64,000 bases of DNA, taken from assembly GCA_963514095.1 (NCBI GenBank), contig OY741280.1, forward strand, positions 9,375,964 to 9,439,963, written 5' to 3'. This DNA is from Eutrigla gurnardus (taxonomy: Eukaryota > Chordata > Actinopteri > Perciformes > Triglidae). How positions within the stretch are numbered: the first letter of the stretch is position 1; each line of letters opens with the position of its first letter. A program made the position numbers and the translations under genes. The notes beneath the pieces are model-generated. The model was not told the DNA's origin, did not search any database, and saw only the letters and a program-made list of their open reading frames with translations. Of this stretch, positions 35,151-50,205 are shown in pieces.

Positions 35151-38100
35151 CGGTACATCATTCTTGCTGCTATATCAGCAATTCCCCATGGGATGAATAA
35201 AGTGTTATCTTATTAATGAGACCCTTTTAGAGTTCAATCTCGTATTTAGATTCGCCCCTTCGACTGAGTGGGGAGGATGTTGCCATAAATGAGACCAGAA
35301 TTTCATTTAGGCAATAAAAAAAGATGAATGGACAACATTTCATTTAGGTGGCGAGTGTATATCCAACACACGTCTTTCAGCCGACAGCCGGCTTGCAGAC
35401 AGCTTTGTATTTTTTGACAGTTACAGCATTATGTATAATGCATGTCTATTGAGATATTCTGCAGGCATTATGCTTGTGGCTATCTTCATTATTTTTATGA
35501 TTGTGCGTCACTAAGGCAATAGTGTATGGATAAAAGGTGAGAGGCCACTGGTGTTTGTGTTGTGGAAGATTCTTGCAGTCAAGACGGCAAAGAACACATG
35601 CGCACAAAAAAAAAAGTTTCATCAGGTTGTAATTACATGATAAATGAACGCCGTTTCCCAAAGTCACAGCACAGAGTCAGTGTCTGACATTCCCAGCTCA
35701 ATTCACCTTGGGAAAGCAATGTTTATGCAGAGTATATACTACCTATGATTCATGCTGTGCTGGATAAACAGGCCCATAGTTTAACTCTGGCAACTCTCTG
35801 TCCTTGCTCCACAAGTAGCTGAATGCAACTGAAATAGAAAGAACATTACTGAGGCCCAGCAGAGACAACTAGTGCCACAGGGCACTTACAGACGAGCGAT
35901 TTCCGACTAGACGGCACTTTAAAAGAGAGTAGCGCTACTAAATGTAATGAGGAGAAATTACAATTTGATGAAAATTGCATCCACATATTCAGTCAGCCGC
36001 ACCTCCTGCAATCTGATTGATGCGGAGAGAGATTAAGCCACCTGTTTGTTTCTTCAACATTTTACACCGTTGGTCCCTCTCAGCATCCACTCTGCAATCA
36101 CAGGCGGAGTTAAAATATTCAACTCTAATGAAAATTTAAAAAAAAAGCTGAATTCACGTCAAGCTGTATTTCATCATGCTGTGTCGTATTCCTTCACTCT
36201 GGCATGAAATCAACTGCCGTTTGACCTGTTGATCCTGCCAGCAGGATTTTGCCAGATGAGTTGGAGGGGGGGAGGCAAACAGGAGGGGAAAAAATAAGTA
36301 ACTAGAACAAGTGGATTGTTATATGCGCAAAAACAGAAGCTTGATTGTGGATGGCTGAGACTCAATGCTAAGGCAAGAGACGATAGTTGTCAAAATGACT
36401 GGGATAGCTATTAACTAGGATAATGATAAACAAGAAACTTGAAAACATCAACTTTAAGCAGCCTAATCTTAAGCGAGGAGGGTGATGTATTGTTAAAATG
36501 TCACCAATCCTGACGCCTTAGCAGGTGAAGGCAGACTGGCGTTTGAGGGGAAGGTGGGGGGGGGGCCCGGGGCCTATAATGCAGATGGTGAAAATTAAAC
36601 TGTCACTCACTTAAAACCCTGCGATTCATAGTTACACATTTTATGAATAACAATGACAGATCGCTGCGAGAGCATGCCGGAGGATTTGATGGCTCCTGAG
36701 TAATGAGACTGTGAGAAGAATCTGTTGATGCAGCGTCATAAATTTTAAGCACAGCACAAAATTCCTCAGCTTGTTTTACATTTCAGATCATGGTACAATC
36801 ATGATGCAATAAGCTCCTCGCGAGTAAAGCGATGCAATTGGGTTGAGAGTGCATGGCTCCTAAAAAACATAAAATGTAATTGATTCACACAGATGATATA
36901 CTGAGTGCCAGTTGATTTGTGCCGTGCTAGGAGGTTGGAGGTCATTTATGAGAGCTTCTGTCTGAAACTCAGAAGTAGCGGGGTTGAGTGGCCCCCTCAA
37001 TTACGCGCCACCTCCGAGGGCAAGGCCGCACAAGCACGTTTCGTTGTAAAGGCGAGGGAGGGATCTTAAGTCATTAGGTCTTCCTGCATAAAAAAGATGA
37101 ATGCATTTAAAAATCGATTTTTGGATCATCTAGTTATTTAAATCAGGCTCTATTTTTAAGCGAGCTAGAGCTGCAGCTGTTTCAAGTAACTGGTGACGAT
37201 ATTTAAGATTATCCCGATTATGGATATTCACCACGCTCGACTTATTGTATATGTCATTGAAATAGCTGTATTGGTTGTCTAGTTGTAACCTGCACCAACA
37301 GTGCCCACTGAACACTGAGCCGACTGGATAATTAGTGCAGTCGTGCATGTGCATATTTAAGTGTTGGAACAATTAGCTGATTTACTGTTGCCTGTTAATT
37401 TACATACATTAACATATGTGTTCACATTATATTAACAATTATTGTTCATCAAATAATGAAAACGTGAGGGTTGGCTGCTTCTGTTCGTATATGGTGAAAA
37501 AAATCCCATACAGCAGCTCTAAATATTAGTTAGGAGGGTACAGGGGGCATATGGCCACATTAGAACACACACACACACAAACGCACACACTCTTCATACA
37601 CTGAGGGCTCCTTCCAGCATGATGAAGAGCAATGATGACAAGCAGCAACCCGGGACGGACGGATGGATGGAGAGAGCAGTGAATTCAGCCCTGATCCTTC
37701 ACCAGGGCACGCTGAGGGGTTTTCCACCCTCCCTCCACGCTCCCCTTGCTACTGTACAGCACAGTTTAAATCTCTGTTGAATTCTTAAGCACTTATTAGA
37801 CGGTTCAAGGGCTTAGCTGGAGATGAAGCGGGATAGGATTGAGCATGCGTGCATTTTTTTGTTCTCAAGAGGTCAAGCAAAGGGAATGAGTGCAGCATGC
37901 GTGTGTGTGCATGTGCATGTTTAAAAAAAGAAAAACTCCAACGTGCCAAAATAAAAAGAGCAATGAGAGCAGATGCCTCACGGCACAATGGTGGGAGGAG
38001 ACCGAGGAAATAGAGCATTTCTTATTCTCTCCTTATCTTCACTTGAACTCTACAAACCTCCCTTTCAGATGCTTATGAGGCAACGTTTCAAAGAGAGGTC

Positions 38101-38208
38101 AACTTGTTCATCCTGTGCTCTGCTCCCCGATGCATAAAGATGCAGTTCAAATGTCCACCGCTCTAAACATGTACCGCAAATGGTGACGGACAAGTGAGAG
38201 CATGTAAC
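35151..38208. other. non-coding DNA with possible conserved elements
   Basis: No gene. Positions 36590-37060 are non-repetitive with TAAT cores and balanced composition (TCATAAATTTTAAGC, AAAATGTAATTGATTCAC, CTCAATTACGCGCC), resembling vertebrate conserved non-coding DNA; conservation is unverified. A G-run lies at 36553-36570 and a short CA repeat at 37567-37580. Confidence 0.35.
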
Positions 38209-38236
38209 GGGGGTGGGGGTGGGAGGTGGGGGGGGA
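38209..38236 (+). other. G-quadruplex-prone tract
   Basis: GGGGG-T-GGGGG-T-GGG-AGGT-GGGGGGGG satisfies the usual four-run, short-loop quadruplex pattern on the plus strand. Confidence 0.75.
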
Positions 38237-41200
38237 TGAAGTGGAGATTGAATGGAGAAACTGACTGCTTGTCTCAATGTCTGATGGCACTTGGGAAATT
38301 GCTCCAAAGTAACACATTGGCTAATCGGAATGAGACGGGTTTGTCTTGCAGCATCGTCATGAGATCATCGACGGTTTAAAAAAAAGAAAAAGAAATGTGA
38401 ATAAATGAGGCAATTTGCTGGTTAATTCAGCTGTAGCTGCTATTTACTTCCATAGACGGGAGGACACTGCTGCTACTTTATTCATTTCACTCCCAAAAAT
38501 TGTAGTACTTTTTATTTTATAGTAAACAATAAAATAAAAAGTTAACATGATGGCAATGTATTTTTAATCAAATAACATGTAGTAATATTATGTCTGAAGT
38601 GTTAAGTTGCTTTTGACCAAGGCTTCAGTATGATCATTTTCACTAGCAATATTAATTTAAAGGGGCACTGCAAAGGAGTTATAAACTGGGATTGTGGAGA
38701 TATAATACAGTAATGTGATGCCACCATGATTTACAGGCAGGGAGTGTATTAATAAAGACACTATGAAAGACAACTCGATGAAAGTGTAATACTAAAATGA
38801 TGAAATATAGGTCCTTTCATAATTTTTAGTTTTTTTTCTTTGCCCCCATTATTGTAAAAAGTAAAAGGTAATGTTGAGTGTGAATTAATACCTGTTTGAA
38901 CATCTTTAACTCATTTAGTTTGAATGAGTTCAAATTAACTGTCCATGTCCATGCAACACTGATATGATAGTTGCACATATTTTGATTTTTTTTTATAAAG
39001 TAGTTACAGGTGAGTAGACCCCAGCAGATATGGCCGAGTGCAGCTTGGCATTGCACTGGGAATGCATTCGAAAGCCCAATAACTGTCAACATGTTTTACT
39101 CTTTATTGTGCTTGGGGCAGACGAACTGAACAATGCAGCAATAACAGCATATTTTGTGCATTTCTGCGGAACCACTGTGCTGACAGTAAATTGACTGGGA
39201 GTTGGAGTTTGAGGACATTTATCCACGATGATCGTATTATTGTGAAACTATTCCTACTTCTGCGCAAAACCTGACAAAGAAATCAAATGCAGAATGTTAT
39301 TTTCTAGCCTCTAAAAGTCAAATAACATAAAACATTGCTTTTTTTATTCCATTACAGGAATAACATGAAAATATATGGAGGCACCACAACATCTGCAGGA
39401 AGTAAGAATATCGTTTTTTTATGCAACCTAATCAACAATATGATGTTTGCTGGTGCTTGAAAGGAGTGGTTATGGAATATTTTGAGCTACTTTAAATTTA
39501 ATTTGTTTTGCATTCGGCAGTATCATCATGGCTGCTCTCTCCGGAGGAGGATGTGTGTTCGGTTCCAGCAGCATGTTTACAAAGAGCCGTCAGTTTGTCT
39601 TTACAATTAGCAAATACAACAGACGCACAATGATCCCAGTGGACTTCAGGGAGTACACCGAGGCAATCTCTTTGATGACTATCAGATTTCATCAGCGCTT
39701 CTCCGTTTTCCCGCTGTCGTCTTCTCAAATCCTAGAATCATTTGCTGTCTCTGTTTTCCGCCATCACCACAGCGCCAACCAAAGCACGATTCCACTTGCA
39801 AAACCCGACTCGCATTACCTTGTGATCAGAGCCACTCAAAATTAATTAAGCCATGGTTTCCTTGTAATAGCTCTTATTAGCACACTGATTAGCATTTTCT
39901 TTTTCTATCTTTCTGTTATCAAAACCACACCTGGCCACGATGTGTGCGAGACCACATGGGCTAGAGAAGAATTGGTCGACTAATGGGCACACCTAGTAAT
40001 AAGGACCTTTTCATTCAGCTCTATTAGCTCTATTTAGATGGTGAGTGCACTTTCAAGGTTACTTGCTATCTTGCTGTTTTCAACCAGATGAAACAAAGCA
40101 TGCTTACAAAAAAAATTTGATTGAATCAGAAATTTAAGAACAAAGTTTTATTTGTTAAGTTACTCTTTCATTGATAGTGTTGCATTGTAGTATTCTTTTA
40201 ACACTGGAGAATTTGTTCATGCATGGAGATAAAATATCATCATACAACCGCTGTACTTGATTGCTTATTTTACATGCTCTTCCCACGTGAGATAAACAAT
40301 GACAAAAAGTAGTTATTCATGTATTAGTTAATATTCATTCATTCAAGCTGTACAAAAAGCTTGACTCATTATAGAATAAAACTTTTGTGCCATTGTGTGA
40401 GGCACAAAGGCAGGTCAACACGCTGCTGGGAGCTCCGATTGTGGACCTCTTAAATTTAAATAGCAGTCGATGATGAATGCGACCTCTGCACTCAGCCAGT
40501 CCCAATTACCAACAACACTGCACTGCGTCTGCACAATTCTCTGGTTTTCCATTTTAACAGTATGAAAGCCGGCGTCAGCAAATATGATAAAAAAACAGCG
40601 ATGAAGTGGGCATGGCACTTCATTCAGAGACCTAAAAATGACTTAAATACTGTCAAAGTTGAGCGCGACTTAGCCCTTCACAGGAGGTAGAGCTCCCCTG
40701 AACTTTAATAATGGGGCTGACAAGTGGAAGAAGAATGGATGACCATTTGTCTTCAAACACGTTGCCCTCTTGCTGATGCAGTGACACCGCAGGCTATGTA
40801 ATGAAGAGGGTGTGAGGCTGGACATCCAGTTTCACTCTCAGATATGTGACTCGTGGTAATGAGATTTTTTGGAGGGGCCCAACCCCCCAATGTCATTCCT
40901 GGACCCCAGCATGTGTCTGTCAGCGGCTCAGAGGAGCCGGTAATGACATTCAGCGGTCCCGCTAAGGACCGGCGATTAGGGGATTGAAGGAGCACTGGAG
41001 CATGAACGTAAACCTTTAGTGCATAAAGCTGTGTCAAGATTGCACAATGTCCGGGAAGAGCGTAGTCTACTATCGCCTCATCCTGTATCATAATTTCTCC
41101 ATACTTCCTAGAATGACTCAGGAAATCATCTGATGAGGCTGAAATATGGACAAAAATTGAAGCAGAGCAGTGAGGAGGAAAGAGAGGGTTGGAATGGCGA

Positions 41201-41580
41201 GCGCATAAAGGATCCATTTAGAGACTGTGAGGCACTGGCCTGATAACAGGAGAGAGATGATATTGTCGACACAAGACTTTAGCTCAGCAACCCATACAAC
41301 AAGCATTTAAAAATAACATAAAAGAGACTAAATGGGGGTCGATAGTCAGGATATTGCTTATCAAAATCATCAAGATATTATAGAAGGTGTTGGGGATGTA
41401 GCAGGAGCAGATTTGGTTATCAACAGCTAATTATTAATGTGAATATGATTATCGATATTAATAATTATATTTAATATATTATCATGATATAATCATGAAT
41501 AAACGGGGCACCACCCTGGGATCAGGGAAAAGATAACCTAAAACTGTATTCAGTCTCAATATAAAAGGTTTTACACTCAC
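38237..41580. other. non-coding DNA, no supported gene
   Basis: Includes the longest non-repetitive reading frame of the window (40753-41217 minus, 154 codons) and a 105-codon frame at 39528-39845. Neither matches a family I know, nor shows splice or codon-use support, so they are not called. AT-rich inverted stretches lie at 41430-41500. Confidence 0.45.
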
Positions 41581-41606
41581 ATGCCAATCATCGTGATCAT
41601 TGGCAT
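41581..41606. repeat. 26-bp near-perfect palindrome
   Basis: ATGCCAAT at 41581-41588 pairs with ATTGGCAT at 41599-41606, and several inner bases also pair. It includes inverted CCAAT boxes and resembles a nuclear factor I half-site (GCCAAT). It lies some 0.3 kb left of the CpG-rich block. Confidence 0.6.
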
Positions 41607-41820
41607 AGAAGTATGAAACAATCGAACAATTAAAAAAGCGTGAAATTCGAGCACTAGCCTTCACAACCTGCTGTTATCCAGTGACATATACACAACAAGC
41701 ACAAGAGACCGCTAGTTATAATATAATAAGATTTATTCAAATCAGTAATAATGATCACATGATTACCTAACTACCTAACACACAAAGCTAAGCTAAACAA
41801 AGGAAGAGACACACGTGGAG

Positions 41821-41886
41821 TGTGTGTGCGTGTGCGTGTGCGGGTGCGTGCGTGTGTGTAGAGAGAGAGAGAGAGAGAGAGAGAGG
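41821..41886. repeat. compound (GT/GC)n(GA)n microsatellite
   Basis: GT repeats with CG interruptions are followed by about 13 GA units. It forms the left edge of the CpG-rich block. Confidence 0.95.
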
Positions 41887-41891
41887 GATAT

Positions 41892-41920
41892 GGCCGGGCG
41901 CGACCACCAGATGGAGCTAT
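41892..41920 (+). promoter_or_regulatory. CTCF-like motif in a 29-bp repeat, copy 1
   Basis: The unit contains CCACCAGATGGAGC, which fits the CTCF core consensus (CCASYAGRKGGCRS) at 13 of 14 positions. A second copy in the same orientation lies 91 bp downstream. Confidence 0.45.
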
Positions 41921-41948
41921 TACTTACAGCTTTCAGGGGCGGAGCCAC

Positions 41949-41956
41949 TGACGTCA
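41949..41956. promoter_or_regulatory. full palindromic CRE (TGACGTCA)
   Basis: Perfect CREB/ATF site between the two CTCF-like repeats, just after a GC box (GGGGCGGAGC at about 41937). Confidence 0.5.
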
Positions 41957-41982
41957 GATAGAATCGCGAGAGAGCAAGAGCT

Positions 41983-42011
41983 GGCCGGGTACAGCCACCA
42001 GATGGAGCTAT
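41983..42011 (+). promoter_or_regulatory. CTCF-like motif in a 29-bp repeat, copy 2
   Basis: Matches copy 1 except for a few bases in the middle (GGGTACAGCC against GGGCGCGACC). It keeps CCACCAGATGGAGCTAT intact, so the CTCF-like part is the best preserved. Confidence 0.45.
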
Positions 42012-42054
42012 GTCCTAAGCATCCGGATACGGAAACAGCTGGCGTAGGATACAC

Positions 42055-42100
42055 GGGGGGGGGGGGGGGGGGGGGGTGTATGTGTGTGTGTGTGTGTGTT
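42055..42100. repeat. G22 run followed by (GT)n
   Basis: Twenty-two consecutive G, then about 11 GT units. Length of the homopolymer is assembly-sensitive. Confidence 0.95.
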
Positions 42101-42960
42101 AGCGGGGCACAAACAAAGAGAGGGGGAGAATGCGCGCGCAATATTCTAAGGCTCAGGAGGCGTGTTACTATCACACGGGAGCTCGTGAATGAACTGGCGT
42201 TCGTTTAGCGGGACCCCGGGCCTTTTAACTGATAGTAGACGCTTACTGAGCTCGCGAATATGGCTGAGGTTAGTCAAAAACACCGTTACAGAAATCAACC
42301 CAGCGGCGTGGGTACACAATCAGCATTCAAATACAACAGCACATAAACAACGGACTCGGCGGTCCGTGATCAAAACTTAAAACACATTAACAAGAATTAC
42401 AAGCATGTCCTACACTATCGAATATCTGCTTCTGCCCACACAAATAGCCTCTTACTTTTGTCGATGTGAGATGTGTCGATGTGAGGTTTCCGTCCCGTGC
42501 GGTGATGGCGTTTCTTGACGCCGGCGACAGACGGTGGTTCGCGAGCGCCTGTTCGGCGCCGGATCAAATTAGTTGAAGAAAACAGTTAGTATTTCTCCCT
42601 TCTGCAGGCAACAATAAAATTGCGAGGCTCGGCGATTTAGTCAGCTGATTTCAGACAAAAACGGGTCGTAGTAGTTATCCGTTCTGCTGGCAGCTGGGAT
42701 GAAGAAAGTGTTTTTCTTCCTTCCGCGGGTAAACAGGGGGAGTCGCGCGGTCGCGGCGGTCTCCTCAGGATCCAAAATGATAAACAAAAAGAAAAATAAA
42801 GCGAGTAGAGAAAAAGAGAGGGAAAGCAGTCTGTTGCTCGTCCAGCGAGTTTGGGGGAAAGACTGCGGCCTAGGACAAAGGAAAATGCTGCAGACGTAAC
42901 GTTCACCTCCTGTTGTACCGTGTGTTACGGTGGAGAGAGGAAGTCCTTAAGGCAGCGCCG

Positions 42961-42970
42961 GTTTATATAG
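42961..42970 (-). promoter_or_regulatory. TATA box, minus strand
   Basis: CTATATAAAC on minus, about 50 bp downstream of the CCAAT box at 43018-43022. This is normal core-promoter spacing and would place a start near 42935. Confidence 0.45.
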
Positions 42971-43050
42971 CTCACGGCTGCTCCCAGGGACCCCCCTGGG
43001 GTACCTGTGACTGTCAGCCAATAGGGCAGCAGTTGTGTGACGTTGCACTT

Positions 43051-45151
<2,101 letters not shown>

Positions 45152-45679
45152 GCTTTGTATACATAACCTGAACTAACGGCAATGAAACACCACCTCAATA
45201 ACGTGAGGGGGGAAAAAATGACTCAGAAAAAAAAACTGAATCACTTTCGCACATCTTCAAGGAATCCAAAATGCATTTTACTTCTTCTGATGACAAACAA
45301 AGGTTTCGAAATGTAGTCAGCCATGACAGTTTGAACAAATTAAAAGTTCTCAATGGTGGTGGCAGGATTTGTGATAGGCTTTGACAGCATCTCCTTAGGT
45401 TTCCTTTCTTTGGTTCTGTCCTTCTCTTTGAGCCTCCCTATCAGTAATTTGTCCGCATTGCCAGGCATGGACTGATTGTGCCATTCAATGGAAGCGTTAT
45501 TACAATCAGCCCTCCAGCCTCGGTTGATTTTCCTTAGGGATCGCTCGCTCTGTCTTCACAAAATAGAAAAAGAAGAGAAAGAGAGATTCATATCAAGTGA
45601 GCATGCGCAGAGAAAAATTAATTATCACTCATTGAATTCACGTTAATACGCTTACTTAGTACATAGTAACTCCTTACAC

Positions 45680-45714
<35 letters not shown>

Positions 45715-45715
45715 A
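45680..45715. repeat. (ATG)n microsatellite, about 11 units
   Basis: Trinucleotide array in non-coding sequence. Confidence 0.97.
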
Positions 45716-46566
45716 TGAGAGAGGACAGTTATGGTAAGGTGAAGGTCAGGTCAAAGTTTATCATTTATAGTTTTGTGGTAAAAAGAAAAATCTTCTTCCT
45801 CTCCTTGTGAATGGTAGATGTGGACAATGATAAAAAAAAAAGTATATTTTCTGTAAAGATGACTAACAGGAGCAACTGCTGTTTGCATGAGAAACCCTTC
45901 CCTTTGGACACATGCCACCAAAAACAGCAAAGCCTGAAATTGAAAATTGGATTCCATCATCTAACGCGACCACAGAGTGGTGTCTTAAGTAATGATTGAA
46001 AGCTGTGGCACTGTGCCAAACATCCTTACATGAAGCCTTTTAAGGTTTGAAGGTCTGCAGCATTTAACACCACACCCGCGAAGAAACTATTTGCAGTTTG
46101 AAAGCTTTTGTTGTTGCTTGTGTTATCTGCACCTGTGGTGTGGTGATTGTAACCGCTGAAGTAGTGAACAAGCAAATTGAAAAATGATGTAGGCCTATCT
46201 CTGTTGTTGGCTTTTTTTTTTTTTTCTTTGTTTCCTCTGGAGAAAACGTGTGTTGTTTTTGTTTAGTCAATCTTCAAGGCTTGTTCATAAATGTTTGCTT
46301 CAATACCGTTGCCGCCTGATTTTTCTTTCAAAGGGTAAATCAAAAACTAAATCTAAAAGTGCTGCTGCACCACCGCTCTTCACGGGTTGAAACAGGTGCA
46401 CTTCATGAAAACACCTGCTGTGACAGAACTTTTTGGGGTCTGGCCAGAACGGCTTGAACGTTTGAGCCCTTTGAGAACGCAGCAGTGGGTTTCTGCCATA
46501 TGATTCTGCTGTGAATTAGCCCTTAAGCTATTAAAATCTGACTAGTTGTGTAATCAATTGCAAGTC
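45716..46566. other. non-coding DNA, no feature seen
   Basis: Nothing recognisable beyond a T-run at about 46212-46225. Confidence 0.5.
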
Positions 46567-46601
46567 GAGAGGGAGAGAGAGAGAGGTGGGGGGGGGGGGG
46601 A
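46567..46601. repeat. (GA)n plus G-run
   Basis: GA repeat passing into a run of about 12 G. Confidence 0.92.
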
Positions 46602-49600
46602 CTTGGCCTTTTCCACCAAGGAGCTACACAACATCCGGAAGAAGTACTTATTTGGGCTGGTGCCAAGGAAGGACAGCTGTGTGACTAGACCAGAGGATTC
46701 ACTTATGTTGTGCAATGAGCAGAGGCCATGTGTGCCTACAACTTAGGGAATTTACACCTTTACGACCATATTGCTTTACAGAAAGCCATCAAATCTCATC
46801 AACGTACTCCACTATTTTGGGCCACGGCAATAAATGGAAATTAAATACATTATTATCTTGACGATGATGAGTTCATTAAGGATACATGTTTGGGGAAATA
46901 ACTTCAACTTTCCTCACCAACTCCACCTCACCACCCAGAATCGGCATAAATCCTAAAGGGGCATTGGATCCAACATTTTAGGGAATTCTACAAATATTAG
47001 TGTAAGTCAAAGAGATAATGATAGCTTTGAATGCTAGTCTGACTCCCCTCGCTAGATGGTTCTGAGAAATTACGGTTCATCACACACAGCTGGCCTATTC
47101 AACTCCAATAAGTTTACAAATTAATACAATTCTAAAAACCTGCAAATAATGGACATTTTTCCGTAATAAATCCTTAATTTTCTCACACAAACCAGTGCAT
47201 AACTGATAACATTGTGGGGTGAGCTGAGGCTTTTCAACATCTATGGTCAAGCGCAGTGATCATAGATCAGAGAGTATGATGCAGACAGGCGAGGCGCAGC
47301 AGTCACACTGATGTGCAGGGTCATAGATATAGAACAGTATGGTGCCAAGTCGGCGGACGAGTCGGAGCAGCAGCTATTTATTATATTTAGACCATCAGGG
47401 TGAAAGTGAGAAATATACACACATCTATTATGTTGTATTTCATTCTCATGCATGCTGAGCAGAATAAACTCAGTCCATTTCTATCCTCTTACAATGTGCA
47501 CATGCATGCAGGAGTGACAGTGAGTTACTATGGTGACGTGCATGTTCTCTCTGCTAATGTACTATTCTTGATGCATGCTCACTTTTCATACCATCGCCGT
47601 TTCTTGACTTAATCAAAACGTTTAGGTGGTTGAGAATTGGTTTTAAATTACAATGTTTTTTCATTATTTGGTTCCTCATTTTGAAACATATCCAGGCATC
47701 CAGGATAAGGAGCGTAGGTATTTATTATTCTATGATCTGAAGAAAAATGTGTGTAGTATCTGGATTGTATGTTGGAAAACGAGCCAATACATACAAATTA
47801 GGAAAAAGATAAAAAGCGTTACATTCATGAGGCCAGAAATGGGTGAAGTGTGTCAGGGTCCCAATCTCTTAGATTTCTGAAAATGTGGCCCCCTGAGGTG
47901 GACTGTCTTAAACATTTGCCAGCCTCATTTCATTTAGAATACTTACATATGTTATTTATGGCTTTTTCCTCTCCTGTGTATGATGTGTCTCTTTTTAGGT
48001 GTATTTTGTTGAAAATTTAAAATAACATATTACTGTTTGGGGTGTGTTTGTCAGCTATGGTCACTAGCCCAACCCTACCTGAGCCACTGTTGTGTTTCTA
48101 GCTGCAGTGATGGAAGACTTGACAGAAAAGAAAATGTGAAATCAGAAAAAACCCAAACTGAAGGCCCTAAAACATCCATTCAGACAATAATGGTTGACAT
48201 TGTTATTCCCACTAATCAATGACCTCGATGTGTTCCATTTTGCTCATCTGGATTTATATTTTCAGCTCGTTTAAACCCTTGAGAGCAGTGTTGATTTAGC
48301 ATTTGTCAATATAGTTGAATGGTATTTTGCTTTCGCAGTCTTGGGGCAGGAAATGGACAGAATCTGGGCAAGGGATCCCAGGTTACCGGCACCTGGAATC
48401 AATCCCAATGCAATACCACACATCTATGCCTTATTTACAGCCCTCTCCATCTTCCATACATTTTCACGGCACTCAAGGTAACTAAATTAAATGTCTTCAA
48501 ATATAAAGACTGACTTAATGGTGAGAGGACACCCATCACATTTGTTCCCTACTTAGCGGACCTCAGCTCAGCTAGTGAGACAGCTTAAATAATGCAGTCC
48601 CTGTGAGGTGCCCCTGTGATTCTGTATGAATTTTTAAAGTTCAATAAACGTTTTTTATCCACTGGCCATACGTAATGGGAGCCATTACTATTTTATGCTC
48701 AAGTATTTTGCACAGTGTTGAAGTCGATTGCATTGTAGAGCATTACTACAGCAGCCTTGCCTGACCACAACTTTTATATCTGTACAAAGCACTGTGTTTA
48801 ACCTTTAAAAGTCAAGTCACTTTGAGCCCAATGGCTTTTATGTAATGTTCAGACTTCAGCGTATTAGTAGACCTCGATGCACACGCAGTCTATAGCGTCT
48901 GCAACCGCCTGTTCACATCTATGGATGCTTCTTACTGGCCTGAAGCTTGAGGGGACGTTTAGCTTTGTGATGTTTGTTTCCGTTTCCACTATTCTGCTGC
49001 AGACCGAGTCATTCAAGTGATGCGTTTCCAATTGTTTCTCTTATTCAAGTCCCTAGCTCATTTCAGTTACATTATGTGGAAGCTGCTGGCCGTGACAATC
49101 TGCTTTTCCAGTATGTGTTTCCTTCCTACAATGAATGGCATCCTGTCACGTCTCCATTGTTATTGAGCATTGTTCACGGCATTGTATCATTTCTAGCTTT
49201 GCATTGTGTTTCTCTTGTGCTCGCAAACTGAACGTTAGACATTAGACCCTGGTTGCACAACCCTAATTGTTGCATTTAAATCATTTCTGTCATTTTAATT
49301 ACATTTTTTTTATTTCACCGTTAAGTATTTCATAGCCTAAACACTGGTTGACCTCTGACACTGTCATTTTTATATCCATGTTTGACAAATACAAAGGATT
49401 TAAAAGGTTTACTAAGGTGGTAAGTAAGTAGGTTTGAAGGACAAAAATCACAAAAATCTTAGAAATGTTTTGAATGTTGTAAAATAAAGATTGAGCACTA
49501 GGCGCTCTGCCCCGTGCTGTGTAGAGCTTGTACTGCCTCGAATGACACCACATAAGTGTCGCTGAAATTTAAATCTACAAGACAGTCATATGCAAAGCTT

Positions 49601-50172
49601 TATAAAAAAGCAATGAAGGAGGGGAAAAAAAGAGGTCACAGGGGAGTGAAAGGAACACCGTTTACATCTCCGTGTAAGGATTATAAAAAACGTAACACCT
49701 ACTGTCACTTTACTCAACGCAATATGTAGGTCATATACATAGTACAGCAGGATTCATTCCCCTTTGACTCAAGGATTACATTGAGTTGACTGACATGTTC
49801 CTCCAAGGATTTCCCGAGCTGTCACAAATCTCTCATATTAGAATCATTAGTAGAATTACAAAGGAAATGTCGTAAGGTCCGGACTGATATCCTCAAATGA
49901 TTTAACATACTTCAGATTGTTGATCGTAATCAGGATGAATACTCATCCCATCTTAGTGGGAAAGGTTTGCAGGTCGAGTTTGTTGATTTTTACTCGATTT
50001 TGTATTTCACTGTCAAGTGTTTCAGTGCCAAACTGCAGAGACTGAACTTTGGTCGACCTCTGGCATCTTCATATCTATGGCTCCTATATTTGTCAAAATA
50101 CGAAAACTCTTAAATGGAAATAACAATTATCATCAAGACCCTGCTATTGCTTCTGCCTTGTCAGGTTTATAA
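46602..50172. other. non-coding DNA, no feature seen
   Basis: AT-rich. Short frames only, no recognised element. Confidence 0.5.
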
Positions 50173-50205
50173 CACACACACACACGCACACACACACACA
50201 CACAC
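50173..50205. repeat. (CA)n microsatellite
   Basis: CA repeat with one CG interruption. Confidence 0.95.

Larger units (their letters stand above)
41887..43050 (-). promoter_or_regulatory. CpG-rich promoter-like block, origin unresolved
   Basis: CpG density is far above the surroundings (GGCGCC, CGCGCGCAAT, GTCGCGGCGG). Minus-strand promoter signals sit at the right end: CCAAT at 43018-43022, a TGACGT half-site at 43038-43043 and TATATAAAC at 42961-42968. A spliced 5' exon would run from about 42935 to the donor AAAA|GTAAGA at 42456. Left of it lie two CTCF-like motifs and a full CRE. It could be a host promoter, a non-coding RNA start, or the LTR and leader of an old retroelement. A 13-nt string like a lysine-tRNA primer-binding site lies at 42546-42560. 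No coding frame of a known gene follows on either strand. Confidence 0.45.

Noticed and set aside
36228..36246. TGTTGATCCTGCCAGCAGG resembling the 18S 5' end
   Set aside because: Only about 16 nt match and the string is itself partly palindromic; neighbouring bases do not continue into 18S.
39528..39845. 105-codon frame beginning MAALSGGG
   Set aside because: No known domain and no splice support. It lies in ordinary non-coding sequence.
40753..41217. 154-codon minus-strand frame
   Set aside because: The longest repeat-free frame, but it has no recognisable family, no initiation context of note and no flanking exons. A frame of this length by chance is plausible in 64 kb.
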